From contig NZ_QLSX01000003.1 of NCBI RefSeq assembly GCF_003268885.1, positions 310,001 through 374,000 of the forward strand: DNA of 64,000 nt, in the 5' to 3' direction. This document shows positions 8,478-21,482 of the stretch, piece after piece. The notes under the pieces were generated by a model. The model saw only the letters and a list, made by a program, of their open reading frames with translations, did not search any database and had not been told where the DNA came from. Within the stretch, counting starts at the first letter, position 1. The number at the start of each line of letters is the position of its first letter. A program made the position numbers and the translations under genes. This DNA comes from Onishia taeanensis (GTDB lineage Bacteria; Pseudomonadota; Gammaproteobacteria; Pseudomonadales; Halomonadaceae).

Positions 8478-11400
8478 GGCGACTCCAGGTAGGGGGTTTC
8501 TCCATCAGGAGACTGCGCGCTGTGGTCGTCCGTATCGTGCTCGTCTGCTTCAGTGCGCCGAGGCATGCCCAGGGTTCGGCGGGCATCCTCGATCAGCAGG
8601 TACAGCGAGGGAACCAGCAGCAGCAGGATCAGGGTAGCGAACAGGATCCCGAAGCCGATCGAGATCGCCATCGGGATCATGAAGCGCGCCTGACGGGAAG
8701 TCTCGAAGATCATCGGCGCCAGACCGAAAAAGGTGGTGAGCGTCGTCAGCAGGATCGGGCGCAGCCGGCGCAGGGCGGCCGCGGTCACCGCACTGCGCGG
8801 ATCTTGCCCGGCCCGGCGGTGCCGGTTGGCGGTGTCGATCAGCACCAGGGCGTCGTTGATGACGATCCCCGATAGCGCCAGCATGCCGAGCAGGCTGATC
8901 ACCGACAACCCATAGCCCATCAGCAGGTGACCGATCACCGCGCCGATCAGGCCGAAGGGAATCGCCGCCATGACCAGCAGCGGCTGCAGGTAGCTGCGAA
9001 AGGGAATCGCCAGCAGCAGATAGAGCGCGGCGAGGGTGAACAGCAACGACGTCTGGAGGCTTTTCAAGTTGTCGCTGGTCTCCTGCTGTCGACCGCCAAA
9101 GCCAATGTTAAGTCCGGGTATGTCGGCGCGTAATTGGGGAAAGACCTCCTCTTCGAGGCTTGTGATCACTTGATTGACCGCCGTCGGCGGAGTGGCGTTG
9201 GCGGTGACGTCGATGACCCGCCGCCCATTGATGCGGGTAATGGTCGACGCGGCGGTGTCGGTGATGATCTGGGCGACCCGCGACAGGGGGACCTCGACGC
9301 CGTCCGGCGTCAGCACGCTGAGCCCCTCGAGCTGGGCGAGGCTGGTTCGGTCGCTCTCGGGCAGCAATACCTTGACCTCGACCTCATTGCGGCCCTGCTG
9401 TTGCTTGAGGGCGGTAGCGCCTTGCAGGGGGCCGCGCAGCTGGCTCGCCAGGTCGCTACCATCTAGCCCCAGGGCACGGCCGGTGGCGGTCAACGACAGG
9501 CGCAGCTCACGCTTGCCATTCTCAAGGCCGCTGTCGATGTCGGAGAGCGGCTGGTAGTCGGCGAGCCGCTCGGCAACACGCTTGGCGGCCTTTTCCAGCG
9601 AGGCGCTGTCAGCGGCAGAAAGACGTATCGTCAGGCCGGCGCCACTGCCGGGGCCGCCCACGTCGGATTCGAACAGCAGGGTGTCGGCGCCGGTCGGGTG
9701 GCCGACCTCCTCACGCCAGGCGCGGCTGAGTTGGCCGGTAGACCAGTTGTCGTCGACCTCGGTATCGAGGAAGGCCACTACGCTGAGGCTATCGGCATCG
9801 ATGGTGGCGCTGCTGGCAGCCAGTACCGGGCCATCGTCACGCTGTTCCACCCGTTTGAGGGCGGCCAGCAGCTGGTTGCGCAGCGCCCGGTCGTCGGTGA
9901 TCGGGCTGCCCGCCGGCAGGTTGGCGGTGACGCCGGCCTGGTGGGATTCTACCCGCGGCATGAGGGTAAAGCCGAGTCGGCCACTGCCCAGCCAACCGAG
10001 CGCCAGGACCAGCATTGCCATGGCCAGCGCCACGGTCAGGCCGCGGTAGTCGAGGCTTCGTTCCAGCAGTGAGCGAAAGGGGCCCTGCGTAAAGCGGTCG
10101 AGGCTGCCCTGTACCCGGCGACGCAGTCGGTCAAGCGGAGCTAGCAGGCGGTTTGGCGCGCGACTCGCATGGCTCAGGTGGGCGGGCAGAATGAACACCG
10201 CTTCGATCCAGCTCAGGGCGAAGATGCAGATCACTACCATCGGAATGATGCCGAAGATCAGGCCGAGGAAGCCGGGCAGAAACAGCAGCGGCAGGAAGGC
10301 GACGATGTTGGAGAGAATCGCGAAGGCCAGCGGCACGGCGATCTCACGGGCACCGAGGATCGCCGCCTCCCGGGGGCTAGCGCCACGCTCCCGGTGGGCG
10401 TGGATGTTTTCCCCGACGATGATGGCGTCGTCGACCACGATGCCTAGCGCGATGATGAACGCGAACATCGAGATCATGTTGATCGAGACATCCATCAGCG
10501 GCAGAAACAGCAGAGAGCCCAAAAAGGCGGTGGGAATGCCCAGGGTGACCCAGAATGCCAGACGCGCCTCGAGGAAGAGCCCGAGCAGCACCAGCACCAG
10601 CGCCAGCCCCAGCCAGGCGTTCTTGAGCAGCAGTTCCAGGCGGTCCTGATAAATCTCCGAGTCATCGTCGGCGACGCTCAGCGAGAGTCCCTCGGGCAGG
10701 CTTGCGCGCAGGGCCGGCAGCAGCGCCCGGGTCACGGCCGAGAGTTCGGTCGGGGTCTGGTCGCCGACCTGATAGATATCCAGACCGATGGCGGGTTGGC
10801 CGTCGTAGAGTACTTCGCTGTCGCTGTCGGCGAAGCCATCCTTGATGGTGGCGATATCGCCGAGGCGGATCACGCTGCCATCCTGGGTCGACATTACCGG
10901 CAGCCGAGCGAAGTCCGCGGCGCCCTCGCGGCGTGCCTCGTAGCGCACCATGTATTCGCCGTCCCGGGTGTCGAGGCTGCCGCCGGCGAGGTTCAGGGCC
11001 TCGTTGCCGATGCGGGTTGCCAGGTCGCCATGGTCGAGGCCGTAGCGGCGCAGCGCCGTCTGGTCGAGGGTCACCTGCACCTGTCGGTCCCGAATGCCGG
11101 ATAGCTCGACCTTGGTGATGCCGTCGCCCGACAGCAGTTCGCTGCGCAGCCGTTCGCCCACGTCACGCAGTGTCAAGGCATCGGTGTCGCCGTGCAGCAT
11201 CAGTTCTATGACCGAGCGGGAATGACCGCTGAGCGAATAGCGTGGCGCCTCGGCCGCGTCGGGCAGGGTGGTCAGGCCATCGATGGCCTGCTGGATATCC
11301 TGATAGGCGCGCATCGTCTCGATGCCGTCCTGCAGCTCGATCGACAGCGAGCCGCTGCCTTCTCGGGCGGTGGCGGTGATCTTGTCGGTGCCCTCGACAT

Positions 11401-11647
11401 CCTGCACGGCCGATTCCATGGCCAGCAGCAGGCTCTGCTCGACTTCTTCGGGCGTCGCGCCCGGGTAGCTCACCGATACATTGACGTTTTCCAGCGTGAA
11501 GCGTGGGAAGACCTCCTTGGTGATCAGGGTCGAGCTCCACAGGCCGCCGAGGATCAGACACAGCATCAGCAGATTGGCGGCTACGCCGTGATCACGCATC
11601 CAGGCGATAGGGCCGCGGATGCGACGGTGATCAGGGGTCTGGCTCAT
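8474..11647 (-). CDS. RND-family efflux pump, inner-membrane permease
   Basis: A 1057-residue proton-driven RND transporter (AcrB/MdtB-like group) that works with a periplasmic adaptor and an outer-membrane channel. A first membrane helix near residue 20-40, a large periplasmic loop, a central helix bundle (LGIVVDDAIIVGENIHAHRERG, with the paired Asp residues of proton relay), a second periplasmic loop and a final bundle (LSGIVINDALVLIDTANRHRRAG) are visible. Length is normal. The start overlaps the adaptor stop by four bases and the stop overlaps baeS by four. The substrate cannot be read from the sequence. Confidence 0.93.
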   Translation of the reverse strand: MSQTPDHRRIRGPIAWMRDHGVAANLLMLCLILGGLWSSTLITKEVFPRFTLENVNVSVSYPGATPEEVEQSLLLAMESAVQDVEGTDKITATAREGSGSLSIELQDGIETMRAYQDIQQAIDGLTTLPDAAEAPRYSLSGHSRSVIELMLHGDTDALTLRDVGERLRSELLSGDGITKVELSGIRDRQVQVTLDQTALRRYGLDHGDLATRIGNEALNLAGGSLDTRDGEYMVRYEARREGAADFARLPVMSTQDGSVIRLGDIATIKDGFADSDSEVLYDGQPAIGLDIYQVGDQTPTELSAVTRALLPALRASLPEGLSLSVADDDSEIYQDRLELLLKNAWLGLALVLVLLGLFLEARLAFWVTLGIPTAFLGSLLFLPLMDVSINMISMFAFIIALGIVVDDAIIVGENIHAHRERGASPREAAILGAREIAVPLAFAILSNIVAFLPLLFLPGFLGLIFGIIPMVVICIFALSWIEAVFILPAHLSHASRAPNRLLAPLDRLRRRVQGSLDRFTQGPFRSLLERSLDYRGLTVALAMAMLVLALGWLGSGRLGFTLMPRVESHQAGVTANLPAGSPITDDRALRNQLLAALKRVEQRDDGPVLAASSATIDADSLSVVAFLDTEVDDNWSTGQLSRAWREEVGHPTGADTLLFESDVGGPGSGAGLTIRLSAADSASLEKAAKRVAERLADYQPLSDIDSGLENGKRELRLSLTATGRALGLDGSDLASQLRGPLQGATALKQQQGRNEVEVKVLLPESDRTSLAQLEGLSVLTPDGVEVPLSRVAQIITDTAASTITRINGRRVIDVTANATPPTAVNQVITSLEEEVFPQLRADIPGLNIGFGGRQQETSDNLKSLQTSLLFTLAALYLLLAIPFRSYLQPLLVMAAIPFGLIGAVIGHLLMGYGLSVISLLGMLALSGIVINDALVLIDTANRHRRAGQDPRSAVTAAALRRLRPILLTTLTTFFGLAPMIFETSRQARFMIPMAISIGFGILFATLILLLLVPSLYLLIEDARRTLGMPRRTEADEHDTDDHSAQSPDGETPYLESP

Positions 11648-12903
11648 GCGTTGCCCTCCTGGTGGGGCGTTGCTGCTGCGTCGCCGGAGGGGCTGTCTGT
11701 GGATTCGGCCATCTCGCTGTCACGGGCCTTCAACGCCATGCCGGCCTCGGCATTGGCCAGGTTGCCCAGTATCACACGCTCGCCGTCGTTCAGGCCCGAC
11801 TCGATCAGCGCGACTTCGTCGCCTCGATGGGCGAGTTCGACATCACGCATTCTCAGGTGGTTGTTTTCATCGAGCAGCCAGACCCTGCGGTTGCCGCGCA
11901 GCGCCGAGACCGGTATGCGGATCAGTTGGCGGGTCTGCGCGGGATACAGCCGTGCTTCCAGCAGGTCACCCAGGCGCAGCGCCGGAGCGCCTTCATGTTC
12001 GAGTGCCAACGGGTCATCCACCGCCACCATCACTTGGGTCATCAGGCCGCTTTCCTCGAGGCTCGGCAGCACACTCCACACTTCGCCCTCACGGATCTGG
12101 CCGTCGGGCCAGGCGGGGCTGTCGAGCTCCACGCGGCTGCCGTGGCCGTCGGCAGTGTGAGTGTCAAGCCAGGTCAGCGCCTCCTGAGGCAGGTTGAGGC
12201 GCACCCAGAAGCGCTCGATGCCGACCAGGCTGAGGATGTCGGCATAGGCGCCAAGCCCGGCCCCTTCGCCGACCAGCTTCTCCTGAATCACGGCATCGAA
12301 GGGGGCGGTAACCTCAGTGCGTGCCAGGTCGGCCTGAGCGCGGTCGCGCTGGGCGCGAGCGGTTTCCACAGCGGCCTTGGCCGCCTTGAGCTGGGGCTCG
12401 CGCAGTACCAGGGCTCGCCTGGCCGGGGGAAGGTCGCGGCCAAAGGTCCTGTACTCGGCGGCGGCGCGGATCTGCTCGCCCTGTTCGGAGGCAAGATCCG
12501 ACTCGGCGCTGGCAAGCGACGCCTCTGCCTCGCGCAGGGCCAGTTCGTAGTCGGTGCGCTCGAGCCTTGCCAGCCACTGCCCCTTGGCGACCCGGCGGCC
12601 CGGTTCGACCTGCGGAGCGAAGGCCTCCAGGCGGCCGTTGATAGAGGTCGACAGAGTCGTTTCCCGGGCGGCCAGCACGCGGCCATGGGCGTTCAGCACC
12701 GGTGCCTCGGCCTGGTGCTCGACCGTCATCACCTCGACGCGCGGCACCGGGCGTTCGGCTGGCGCGCGTTTGGGCGCCTGGGGACGATGCGTCAGCCAGT
12801 AGCCAGCCACGGCGACGGCGAGCGCCAGTATCGCGATAGCAGACAGCCGCGCCAGCCATGGGCGGCGAGGAGGATGAGATGGTGAGGCAGGAGGGGCAGA
12901 CAT
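11644..12903 (-). CDS. RND efflux periplasmic adaptor (membrane-fusion protein)
   Basis: A 419-residue HlyD/AcrA-type adaptor that joins the RND pump to an outer-membrane channel. ATG at 12903 (MSAPPASPSHPPRRP) is chosen because ggag lies five bases upstream; the open frame continues upstream only into a repeat array. One N-terminal membrane anchor (about 20-40), split lipoyl motifs (GRLEAFAPQVEPGRRVAKGQWLARL and TEVTAPFDAVI), an alpha-helical hairpin between them, then beta-barrel and membrane-proximal domains. It is the first gene of the adaptor-pump-baeS-baeR-spy operon. No TolC-type outer-membrane factor gene is present here. Confidence 0.92.
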   Translation of the reverse strand: MSAPPASPSHPPRRPWLARLSAIAILALAVAVAGYWLTHRPQAPKRAPAERPVPRVEVMTVEHQAEAPVLNAHGRVLAARETTLSTSINGRLEAFAPQVEPGRRVAKGQWLARLERTDYELALREAEASLASAESDLASEQGEQIRAAAEYRTFGRDLPPARRALVLREPQLKAAKAAVETARAQRDRAQADLARTEVTAPFDAVIQEKLVGEGAGLGAYADILSLVGIERFWVRLNLPQEALTWLDTHTADGHGSRVELDSPAWPDGQIREGEVWSVLPSLEESGLMTQVMVAVDDPLALEHEGAPALRLGDLLEARLYPAQTRQLIRIPVSALRGNRRVWLLDENNHLRMRDVELAHRGDEVALIESGLNDGERVILGNLANAEAGMALKARDSEMAESTDSPSGDAAATPHQEGNA

Positions 12904-12944
12904 GAATACTCCAATCATCGGGGCGCTGAGAGAACCCAGCTCAC

Positions 12945-13097
12945 AGAGCTTCTTTTCTAGAGCTTTAGTCCCAGAGCTTGGTTTCCAGGGCTGGGATGCT
13001 AGGACCGGGTTGCTAGAACCTGGCTTCCAGAGCAATGCTTTTTTAACGTCCCTAAAGAGCTCTGTTGAAAGAGACGTGCTGTCAGAGGGAGGCTCTT
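12945..13097. repeat. Degenerate 14-bp tandem array upstream of the efflux operon
   Basis: Seven successive 14-base units, each beginning AGAG or AGGG/AGGA/AGAA (for example AGAGCTTGGTTTCC and AGAACCTGGCTTCC), occupy 12945-13042. After a 13-base spacer three more begin AGAG (13056, 13070, 13084). The register is exact although the sequence drifts. The array lies in the promoter or leader region of the efflux operon, 42 bp from its start codon. Confidence 0.8.
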
Positions 13098-13248
13098 CTG
13101 TAAGAGGTGTTGCAATACGAGTAACGGCAGGTGGCCATGATCGCATGTCGGGCATTGGGGAAGAGGGGAAAGAACGTGCAACCCTGGCAGTCTCGCAAGA
13201 GGTGACGCGGTGGCTTGAGGGAGCCGAGAAGTGCGAAGCGTCTTGTGT

Positions 13249-13339
13249 CCAGAACTAATCAAGAACCATCCAAGAACCTCCAAGAACTAGCCAATAACCT
13301 AGCCAATAACCTAGCCAATAACCTAGCCAAGGCCCTAGT
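13249..13339. repeat. 11-12-bp tandem array between efflux and agl loci
   Basis: Degenerate units of the form AAGAACC(A)TCC grade into three identical copies of CTAGCCAATAAC (13287-13322) and a partial fourth. It lies in the 505-bp gap between the LacI-type regulator stop (13409) and the efflux operon start (12903). That gap otherwise holds only the 14-bp array and presumably the efflux promoter; no gene is evident. Confidence 0.85.
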
Positions 13340-13408
13340 CATGGCACTGAGAGGGCAGCGCTCTCTAAGGCCGGGCTCTCCAGCGTCTCGTTATTAAGGT
13401 CAGCATTT

Positions 13409-14473
13409 TTACGGGCAGGTGTCGCCGAGAATCAGCTCGGTGTGCAGCATGCAGTCTTCCCGAGGCGCCAGCCCCAGGATCATACGTGCGGCGATGCGGC
13501 CCTTCTCATGGCTGTCCTGGCGGATGGTGGTCAGCCGCGGATCCCGGTTCTGTCCCTCGGCGATGCCGTCAAAGCCGGTCAGGCGCAGGTCTTCGGGAAT
13601 GCGCAGGCCCCGCCGCTCGGCGAGGGTGAGCACGGTCAGGGCGATGCGGTCGGACATGCATAGCAAGAGGTCGGGACGTTCGTCGTCGGGGAGGTCGAGA
13701 ATCTCACCGATCACTGGGGCGCAGACATCAAAGGTGTTCTCCTCGATGTTCCACATCGGCACCGTGGCCGGGTCAAAGCCCTGCCCCTCAAGGGCGCGAT
13801 GAAAGCCGGCCAGCCGCGAACGGGTGATGGTTTGGCCGGCGGCCAGCAAGGTGTGCTCGGCGGTGACCCTGCCGTTGCAGGGCGATTCTGTCAGGCGCAG
13901 GTTGATGATCCCGGGGCGCTTGGGGCGCGCGGTCAGAGCATGGCTGGCAACGGCATAGCTGGCGGGTTCGTTGTCGACATGCACGCTGGGACGCGACTGG
14001 ATATTGAAGTCGACCGCCACCATAGGACGCTGGGCCGGTATGTCGTTCAGCACCTTGAGGCTTGGCATCAGGCCATAGACGATAAAGCCATCGGCGATGT
14101 TGGCCGAGCCGGGGGCCTGGGAGACATGCTGTCGGCCCGAAAGCAGCAGCAGCGTATGACCGTGGACGTCGAGCACCTCGGCGATGCCGGCCAGCAACTC
14201 GCTTGCCACGGCGTCATTGAGGCTGTAGGTCAGGGTTTCGGCGAGCACCACGGCGATGATCCGCGAGCGACCGGTACGCAGGCTGCGCGCCTTGGCATCG
14301 GGGCCTGAGTAGCCGAGTCGCTGTGCCTCGCTGAGAATGCGTTCGCGCAGCTTGGGCGACAACTGGTCGGGGCGGTTGAAGGCGTTGGAGACGCTGGCCG
14401 TTGATACGCCAAGCTCCCGAGCCAGGTCTTTCAGGGTGATGCGGGGTGGGGCAGCACTCACAGGCGGTTCCAT
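13409..14473 (-). CDS. aglR: LacI-family transcriptional regulator of the alpha-glucoside operon (AglR-like)
   Basis: A 354-residue repressor. The N-terminal LacI helix-turn-helix and hinge helix are clear (ITLKDLARELGVSTASVSNAFNRPDQLSPKLRERILSEAQRLGY), followed by a periplasmic-binding-protein-like sugar domain (GFDGIAEGQ). ATG at 14473 (MEPPVSAAP) precedes the helix-turn-helix; the Shine-Dalgarno is weak. It is the last gene in the direction of the agl operon, separated by a hairpin, and probably binds the palindrome upstream of aglE. The ligand (maltose, sucrose or trehalose) is inferred from context. Confidence 0.88.
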   Translation of the reverse strand: MEPPVSAAPPRITLKDLARELGVSTASVSNAFNRPDQLSPKLRERILSEAQRLGYSGPDAKARSLRTGRSRIIAVVLAETLTYSLNDAVASELLAGIAEVLDVHGHTLLLLSGRQHVSQAPGSANIADGFIVYGLMPSLKVLNDIPAQRPMVAVDFNIQSRPSVHVDNEPASYAVASHALTARPKRPGIINLRLTESPCNGRVTAEHTLLAAGQTITRSRLAGFHRALEGQGFDPATVPMWNIEENTFDVCAPVIGEILDLPDDERPDLLLCMSDRIALTVLTLAERRGLRIPEDLRLTGFDGIAEGQNRDPRLTTIRQDSHEKGRIAARMILGLAPREDCMLHTELILGDTCP

Positions 14474-14539
14474 GACGATAGGATCTCGGCTCGATGATAC
14501 CGCTCGTGACAGGCTGGTGACAGACCGGTGAAAGGAGTG

Positions 14540-14564
14540 CCCGCCACCGTCAGCCGGTGGCGGG
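14540..14564 (-). terminator. Hairpin between aglK and aglR
   Basis: A ten-base GC-rich perfect stem (CCCGCCACCG with its complement) and a five-base loop lie between the aglK stop and the aglR start. No strong T tract follows on the minus strand, so it could be a weak terminator or an mRNA-processing hairpin. Confidence 0.55.
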
Positions 14565-14586
14565 AGCGCTATGGGATGTCGGGGTC

Positions 14587-15693
14587 TCAGGCGGCCGCAG
14601 CGGCCTTGGCGAGCCCCAGGGCCCGGTCGCTTGAATCGAACAGGTGCACGTGTTCGAGCTGTGGTACTAGGGCGACCTGCTGGCCAACCTGCCACTGGCT
14701 GGGGGCTTCGCTGCGATGAATCAGCAGCGCCTCGCCGGCCTTGGGCTCGAGATAGACATAGACCTCATTGCCCAGGTACTCGACGTTGACGATCTCGAAG
14801 CGGTTGTCGCCCTGGGCCTCGGCGAGGCTCAGATGCTCGGGACGCACGCCAAGGGACAGGGCAGCCCCCTTGGCCTGAGCGCTTGCGTCCTGGGGCAGGG
14901 CCAGCTCACCCAGTCCCTCGGCGCGTACTCGGCAGCCCTCGTCGCCGCCCGAGACCAGCTCGGCGGGCAGGAAGTTCATGGTTGGCGAGCCGATGAAGCC
15001 GGCAACGAACTTGGTGGCGGGTTGCTGATAGAGCGTCTGGGGGCTGCCGACCTGTTCGATGCGACCGTCCCTCAGCACCACGATCTTGTCGGCCAGCGTC
15101 ATGGCTTCGACCTGATCGTGGGTGACGTAGATCATGGTCGAACCCAGCCGATGGTGCAGCCGGGCGATCTCGTTGCGCATCTGCACGCGCAGCGAGGCAT
15201 CCAGGTTGGAGAGCGGCTCATCGAACAGCAGGATGCGCGGCTCGCGGGCCATGGCACGGCCCATGGCCACGCGCTGACGCTGGCCGCCGGAGAGTTCCTT
15301 GGGCTTGCGCTGCAGTAGCTCCTCGAGCTGCAGGATGCGGGCCGTTTCCATCACCCGTTGCTCGATGCTCTGCTTGTCGGTCTTGGCGAGCTTGAGACCG
15401 AACGCCATATTCTCGTATACCGTCATATGCGGATAGAGCGCATAGGACTGGAAGACCATGCCCACGCCGCGCTCCCGGGGCGGCAGGTCATTGACCAGGT
15501 CGTTGGCGAAGTGCATGTCGCCGTCGGTGATCGACTCGAGCCCGGCGATCAGGCGCAAAAGGGTCGACTTGCCACAGCCCGAGGGGCCGACGAAGACCAC
15601 GAACTCACCATCGCCGACCTCAAGATCAAGGTCCTTGATGATGTGGGTGCTGCCGAAGATCTTGTTGATCTGTGTGAGGTTCACGCTTGCCAT
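14587..15693 (-). CDS. aglK: ABC transporter ATP-binding protein (MalK/UgpC type)
   Basis: A 368-residue ATPase for the alpha-glucoside importer. Walker A ([12 protein letters not shown]), signature ([17 protein letters not shown]), Walker B ([12 protein letters not shown]) and the switch His (THDQVEAMT) are present, followed by the C-terminal TOBE/regulatory domain of about 130 residues typical of MalK-type ATPases. ATG at 15693 has an agggag site; the upstream Met codons lack one. It lies 47 bp downstream of the glucosidase gene, giving the gene order aglE-F-G-A-K. Confidence 0.9.
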   Translation of the reverse strand: MASVNLTQINKIFGSTHIIKDLDLEVGDGEFVVFVGPSGCGKSTLLRLIAGLESITDGDMHFANDLVNDLPPRERGVGMVFQSYALYPHMTVYENMAFGLKLAKTDKQSIEQRVMETARILQLEELLQRKPKELSGGQRQRVAMGRAMAREPRILLFDEPLSNLDASLRVQMRNEIARLHHRLGSTMIYVTHDQVEAMTLADKIVVLRDGRIEQVGSPQTLYQQPATKFVAGFIGSPTMNFLPAELVSGGDEGCRVRAEGLGELALPQDASAQAKGAALSLGVRPEHLSLAEAQGDNRFEIVNVEYLGNEVYVYLEPKAGEALLIHRSEAPSQWQVGQQVALVPQLEHVHLFDSSDRALGLAKAAAAA

Positions 15694-15740
15694 CTTGCGA
15701 CTCCCTGCCGGCGCCTCAGGCGCCAGCATATGAAAAGGGG

Positions 15741-17399
<1,659 letters not shown>

Positions 17400-17404
17400 G
17401 AGCG

Positions 17405-19221
<1,817 letters not shown>

Positions 19222-19233
19222 GACGACCTCCGG

Positions 19234-20532
19234 TTACCAGCGACGACGCTTGATGCGCGACAGCTCGCTATCCAGCTGGGAGACCGCCTCGGCGCCGGTC
19301 TGGTTACCAGACAGCACGCTGTGTGCGGCATTGAAGAAGCTGTTGCTGACGCGGCCGTAGTTGTCCCCGGTGGGGGCAGAGGGGCGGGCGACGGCATTGG
19401 TGAATGTGTCGTAGAGCGTGCCGAAGAAGGGCACGGCCGCCAGTACTTCCTCGTCGTCATAGAGGCTGGCGATGGTCGGGTTGTAGGCGCCCTGGATGGC
19501 GCGGCGCTTCTGCTCGGCCTCGCCTGTCAGGAAGGCCACCAGCTCGGCCGCAACCTCGGGGGACTCGGTGTACTTGGAGACCGCCAGGTTCCAGCCTCCC
19601 AGAGTCGCGGCGCTCTGGTTTTCGCCGCCCGGCCCCGCGGCGTTTTGGCCATCGGCCCCGCGGGGCAGCTTGACCACGCCGACCTGATCGCGCACGTCGC
19701 TGTCCTCGCTCTGTGCAAGCGACCAGGCATAGGGCCAGTTGCGCATGAAGACCGCATTGCCGGACTGGAAGACCCCGCGGGCCTCTTCCTCGGTGTAGTT
19801 GAGGGCGCCTTCCGGTGAGATGTCACCGATCCAGCTTGCCGCCAGGTCCAACGCTTCGGCGGCCTTGGCATTGTCGATGGTGATTTCGCCGTCGGCATCG
19901 ACGATGGTGCCGCCGCCGTTGCTCGCCACCCATTCCAGGGCATTACAGGTCAGGCCCTCATAGGCGCGGCCCTGAAAGACGTAGCCCCACATGCGCTCGT
20001 TGCCGGCGGCCCGCTCGGCGTCCTGGATTTCCTCGGCGATCGCGGTCATCTCTTCCCAGGTCTCGGGCGCCTCATGGCCGTATTTTTCGAGCAGATCCTT
20101 GCGGTAGTAGAGCACGCCGGCGTCGGTGAACCAGGGCATGGCCACCAGGCGGTCGTCGATGGTGTTGTTGGCGACGATGGTGTCGAAGTGGCCGGCGGCG
20201 GCGTCCTCGCCGAGGACTTTTTTCAGGTCGAGCAGGTGGTTGGCGAGTAGGCCTGGCCAGACTACGTCGATCTGCATCACATCGATGTCGCTGGACTGGG
20301 CAGACAGAATCTGCTGATAGAGCGAGAGACGTTCGGTAGAAGAGTTGGGCGTCGAGACGATGTTGACGGTGTGGCCGGTTTTGTCTTCCCAGGCCTTCAC
20401 GCCTTCCTCGCACAGGGCCAGTTCGGCGCCGACGGCACCGCAGGAAATGGTCAGCTCAGCGGCCTGAGCCTGGGTGGTGGCGGTGCCAGCGATGCTGGCC
20501 AGTGCGATGGCGGGAATCAGTTTCTTGATCAT
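19234..20532 (-). CDS. aglE: Alpha-glucoside ABC transporter substrate-binding protein
   Basis: A 432-residue periplasmic solute-binding protein of the family 1 sugar-binding type (MalE/ThuE/AglE group). The signal peptide ends near AQAAE (residue 25), followed by ELTISCGAVGAELALCEEGVKAWEDKTGH. It starts the operon; a ribosome-binding site aaggaa precedes ATG at 20532. Gene order matches the Sinorhizobium aglEFGAK operon. Substrate is inferred from the linked alpha-glucosidase; trehalose or sucrose is possible. Confidence 0.9.
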   Translation of the reverse strand: MIKKLIPAIALASIAGTATTQAQAAELTISCGAVGAELALCEEGVKAWEDKTGHTVNIVSTPNSSTERLSLYQQILSAQSSDIDVMQIDVVWPGLLANHLLDLKKVLGEDAAAGHFDTIVANNTIDDRLVAMPWFTDAGVLYYRKDLLEKYGHEAPETWEEMTAIAEEIQDAERAAGNERMWGYVFQGRAYEGLTCNALEWVASNGGGTIVDADGEITIDNAKAAEALDLAASWIGDISPEGALNYTEEEARGVFQSGNAVFMRNWPYAWSLAQSEDSDVRDQVGVVKLPRGADGQNAAGPGGENQSAATLGGWNLAVSKYTESPEVAAELVAFLTGEAEQKRRAIQGAYNPTIASLYDDEEVLAAVPFFGTLYDTFTNAVARPSAPTGDNYGRVSNSFFNAAHSVLSGNQTGAEAVSQLDSELSRIKRRRW

Positions 20533-20614
20533 CAGGCATTCCTTGTCGTGTTGTTGTTGTCTGAATGGGCGAATCCTGGTGGCAAACCAGGGCGACTGGC
20601 GGTGATTAAATGCA

Positions 20615-20632
20615 AACTTAATCGTTTAAGTT
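20615..20632. promoter_or_regulatory. Candidate LacI-type operator upstream of aglE
   Basis: AACTTAATCGTTTAAGTT is an 18-bp palindrome with perfect 7-bp arms and a central CG step, the usual architecture of LacI-family sites. It lies 82 bp upstream of the aglE start. The rest of the 20533-20871 gap shows nothing else recognised. Confidence 0.7.
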
Positions 20633-20871
20633 GGATGATAAGGAAACACTAGCCCCGGCGTTGGTTGCCATCAACCTAGACTTTGGGTGTACCCCCGGCG
20701 GTCGGGCTTCTGGGTGGATATGACGCTGCTTTGGTCATGCAGGTGCTTGCCAGGGAATACCCAGAAAAGATACGGCAGAAGGTTGATGGATGCGGCTGGC
20801 TGAAATTTCCTTCAATACGAAGCACTGGTGGTTAGCCAACATGGGGCCATCGTGTCTCGTGGAGTCGTCCC

Positions 20872-21471
20872 ATGTCCTTGTCGGTATCTTTATTAGTGTC
20901 CATGTCTGCCTTCGCTGTGGCGGCGTCCGTTTCTCCTGGTCCGGTGAATCTGCTGGTGCTATCAACGGCCATTCACGTAGGTTGGCGCGGTGCTATGCCG
21001 CTGGTAATGGGGGCCAGCGCTGGTTTCACCCTGCTGCTGTGGTTGATTGGGATCGGCATGGTGGAACTGTGGCAGCAATGGCCGTTGCTTCGCCATCTGG
21101 TGCGCCTGGGCGGGGTGGCCTTTCTGATCTGGCTGGCCTGGAGGCTAGCGCGTAGCGATGGTGAGCTCGACATGGATCGGGTAGCCGAGCCGGCGGGGGC
21201 GTGCACTGGCGCTTTTATGCAATGGATAAACCCCAAGGCCTGGTTGGCATCCGTTGCGGGAATGGGGGCCTTCGCGGCAGATGGCGATCCGGCGCTGGTG
21301 ACAGTATTCGCCGTGCTGTGGGGCAGCCTGTGCGCGTTATCGATCAGTCTGTGGGCGCTGGCGGGGGGGCAGTTGAACGGTTGGGTATCGTCGCCCCACC
21401 GAATGCAGTGTATCAATCGTGGGTTAGCGGGACTGCTGGTGCTAAGCGCAGGTCTTGTGTTGCTGGGTTGA
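20872..21471 (+). CDS. LysE/RhtB-family amino-acid exporter
   Basis: A 199-residue inner-membrane exporter with about six helices. The N-terminal SPGPVNLLVLSTAIHVGWRGA is the LysE/RhtB signature, and FMQWINPKAW is the second conserved motif. The substrate amino acid is not known. It converges on an AraC-type regulator gene 11 bases away, a common partnership for these exporters. Confidence 0.9.
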   Translation: MSLSVSLLVSMSAFAVAASVSPGPVNLLVLSTAIHVGWRGAMPLVMGASAGFTLLLWLIGIGMVELWQQWPLLRHLVRLGGVAFLIWLAWRLARSDGELDMDRVAEPAGACTGAFMQWINPKAWLASVAGMGAFAADGDPALVTVFAVLWGSLCALSISLWALAGGQLNGWVSSPHRMQCINRGLAGLLVLSAGLVLLG

Positions 21472-21482
21472 GGGGGCAGCGG

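Noticed and set aside
12945-13339. Possible CRISPR array
   Set aside because: Units are 11-14 bases with no spacers, and no cas genes are nearby.
13215-13397. Small frame encoding repeated LANN residues
   Set aside because: It is simply the translation of the 12-bp tandem repeat; no ribosome-binding site or homology.
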